A stretch of DNA of 7,022 nt from Bacteroidales bacterium (GTDB lineage: Bacteria > Bacteroidota > Bacteroidia > Bacteroidales > Dysgonomonadaceae), in assembly GCA_012728155.1 (NCBI GenBank), contig JAAYFR010000225.1:1-7022 (forward strand), in the 5' to 3' direction. Position numbers and translations under genes: made by a program. The notes below the pieces were generated by a model. That model did no database searches. It saw only the letters and a list, made by a program, of their open reading frames with translations, and was not told where the DNA came from. Positions 6,257-7,022 of this stretch are shown here, one piece after another. Positions within the stretch are counted from its first letter, which is position 1. Every line of letters starts with the position of its first letter.

Positions 6257-7022
6257 ATGAAAAAGATTATTGAAATGAAAAAAAATGTACTATTTTTAAT
6301 ATTTACTGCGGTGAGCTTGTCATTACTCTTCACCTCCTGTGATGGCGACGACTTAAGCAATACAAGCGTGATAAAAGAGTCGCAAAAGGAGGAGAATGAT
6401 TTCGACCGCTGGTTGAAGAAAAATTATGTGACTCCCTATAATATTGATCTCAAGTACCGTTTCGAAGAGATTGAATCTGACTTGAATTATCAATTAGTGC
6501 CTGCCGAGTATAAGAAGGCGATACAAATTACGAAACTGGTGCAATATCTTTGCCTTGAGGCGTATGATGAAGTTACCGGCAGCAAAGAGTTTATCAAGAA
6601 TAATTTCCCGAAAATGATTCATTTGGTAGGTTCTGCAGCCTATCGTAACAATGGTACAATGGTGTTGGGAACAGCCGAAGGAGGTTTAAAAATTACATTG
6701 TATTACATAAATCAACTTCAACTGGATCCGGCTTATTTGAATTATTATTATTTCAAGACAATTCATCATGAATTTTCGCATATACTGCATCAGACAAAAC
6801 CATACTCTACTGATTTTAACATGATTTCAGGGCCTGATTATGTGTCTGATACTTGGAACAGTGCTTATCCTACAGAAGCAGACGCATTGAAGAAAGGTTT
6901 TATCAGCCCCTACTCTTCAAAGGAATCGGATGAGGATTTTGTTGAGTTAATTGCGGTCTACGTCACCAATTCTCCTGAATCATGGCAGGATAAGATGACA
7001 ACAGCCGGAGCTGGAGCTTCTA
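6257..7022 (+). CDS. Zinc-metallohydrolase-type lipoprotein associated with SusCD (3' end outside the window)
   Basis: The frame is open from ATG 6257 to the window edge, giving 255 residues with no stop. A signal peptide ends in the lipobox FTSC at Cys28, followed by acidic DGDD, which suggests surface display. The region YNIDLKYRF is followed by a helical domain with HHEFSHILHQ. His171, Glu172 and His175 form an HExxH zinc site, and a third ligand may come from DEDFVE (225-230), by analogy with the family. This pattern fits the 'substrate import-associated zinc metallohydrolase lipoprotein' / putative zinc-binding metallopeptidase (Peptidase_Mx1-like) group, which is found beside SusCD pairs. 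It lies 16 bp after the SusD stop, so it is in the same operon. A second start, ATG 6275 (MKKN), would give a tidier signal peptide with Cys22. Peptidase activity is inferred; the natural substrate is unknown. Confidence 0.85.
   Translation, partial: MKKIIEMKKNVLFLIFTAVSLSLLFTSCDGDDLSNTSVIKESQKEENDFDRWLKKNYVTPYNIDLKYRFEEIESDLNYQLVPAEYKKAIQITKLVQYLCLEAYDEVTGSKEFIKNNFPKMIHLVGSAAYRNNGTMVLGTAEGGLKITLYYINQLQLDPAYLNYYYFKTIHHEFSHILHQTKPYSTDFNMISGPDYVSDTWNSAYPTEADALKKGFISPYSSKESDEDFVELIAVYVTNSPESWQDKMTTAGAGAS

Noticed and set aside
5625..6360. Minus-strand frames of 89 and 107 codons opposite susD and the metallohydrolase start
   Set aside because: They are shadows of conserved SusD sequence; the second also runs across the junction into the lipoprotein signal peptide. 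There is no promoter or independent evidence for either.
1..7022. Insertion sequence, integron or phage element, or a defence system
   Set aside because: There is no transposase, integrase, terminal inverted repeat, nuclease or phage-like gene, and the operon is intact and of a known type.

Overview
The window looks like chromosomal DNA of a member of the Bacteroidota, most likely order Bacteroidales. The main reason is a complete SusC/SusD pair, an outer-membrane uptake apparatus essentially confined to that phylum. Supporting signs are lipoproteins with an acidic or DFLD stretch just after the lipobox cysteine, A/T-rich translation leaders without a strong Shine-Dalgarno sequence, and very A/T-rich intergenic DNA beside more balanced coding DNA. 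I cannot fix the genus; a Dysgonomonadaceae-like or Parabacteroides-like host would fit, but that is only an impression.

All genes are on the + strand. Bases 1-732 are the 3' part of a ketoacyl-ACP synthase III (FabH-like) gene that keeps the Cys-His-Asn active-site residues. It ends in a clear Rho-independent terminator (764-791), so it belongs to a separate transcription unit. About 535 bases of A/T-rich non-coding DNA follow (792-1325). They hold an unusual density of short symmetric or repeated sequence: a hairpin followed by a T-run, an A/T palindrome, two exact two-copy tandem repeats (units of 13 and 14 bp), and a perfect 17-bp palindrome about 50 bp before the next start codon.

From 1326 to the right edge lies a tightly packed operon. 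It encodes a SusC/RagA-type TonB-dependent transporter (1326-4619), a SusD/RagB-type surface lipoprotein (4636-6240) and, running off the window, a zinc-metallohydrolase-type lipoprotein with an HEFSH motif (6257-7022, 5' part only). Both junctions are 16 bp. By family knowledge the SusD lipoprotein caps the SusC barrel and delivers substrate to it. The third protein matches the 'substrate import-associated zinc metallohydrolase lipoprotein' type commonly found beside SusCD pairs. No glycoside hydrolase, sulfatase or polysaccharide lyase is visible, so a peptide or protein substrate is at least as plausible as a glycan.

No regulator is encoded in the window. The SusC lacks the N-terminal STN signalling domain used with ECF sigma/anti-sigma pairs, so control probably comes from a factor encoded elsewhere, and the palindrome is a natural candidate site. 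I see no mobile element, CRISPR array, tRNA or rRNA. I do not see a new biological system: the operon is of a known type, and the non-coding leader is the least explained part.
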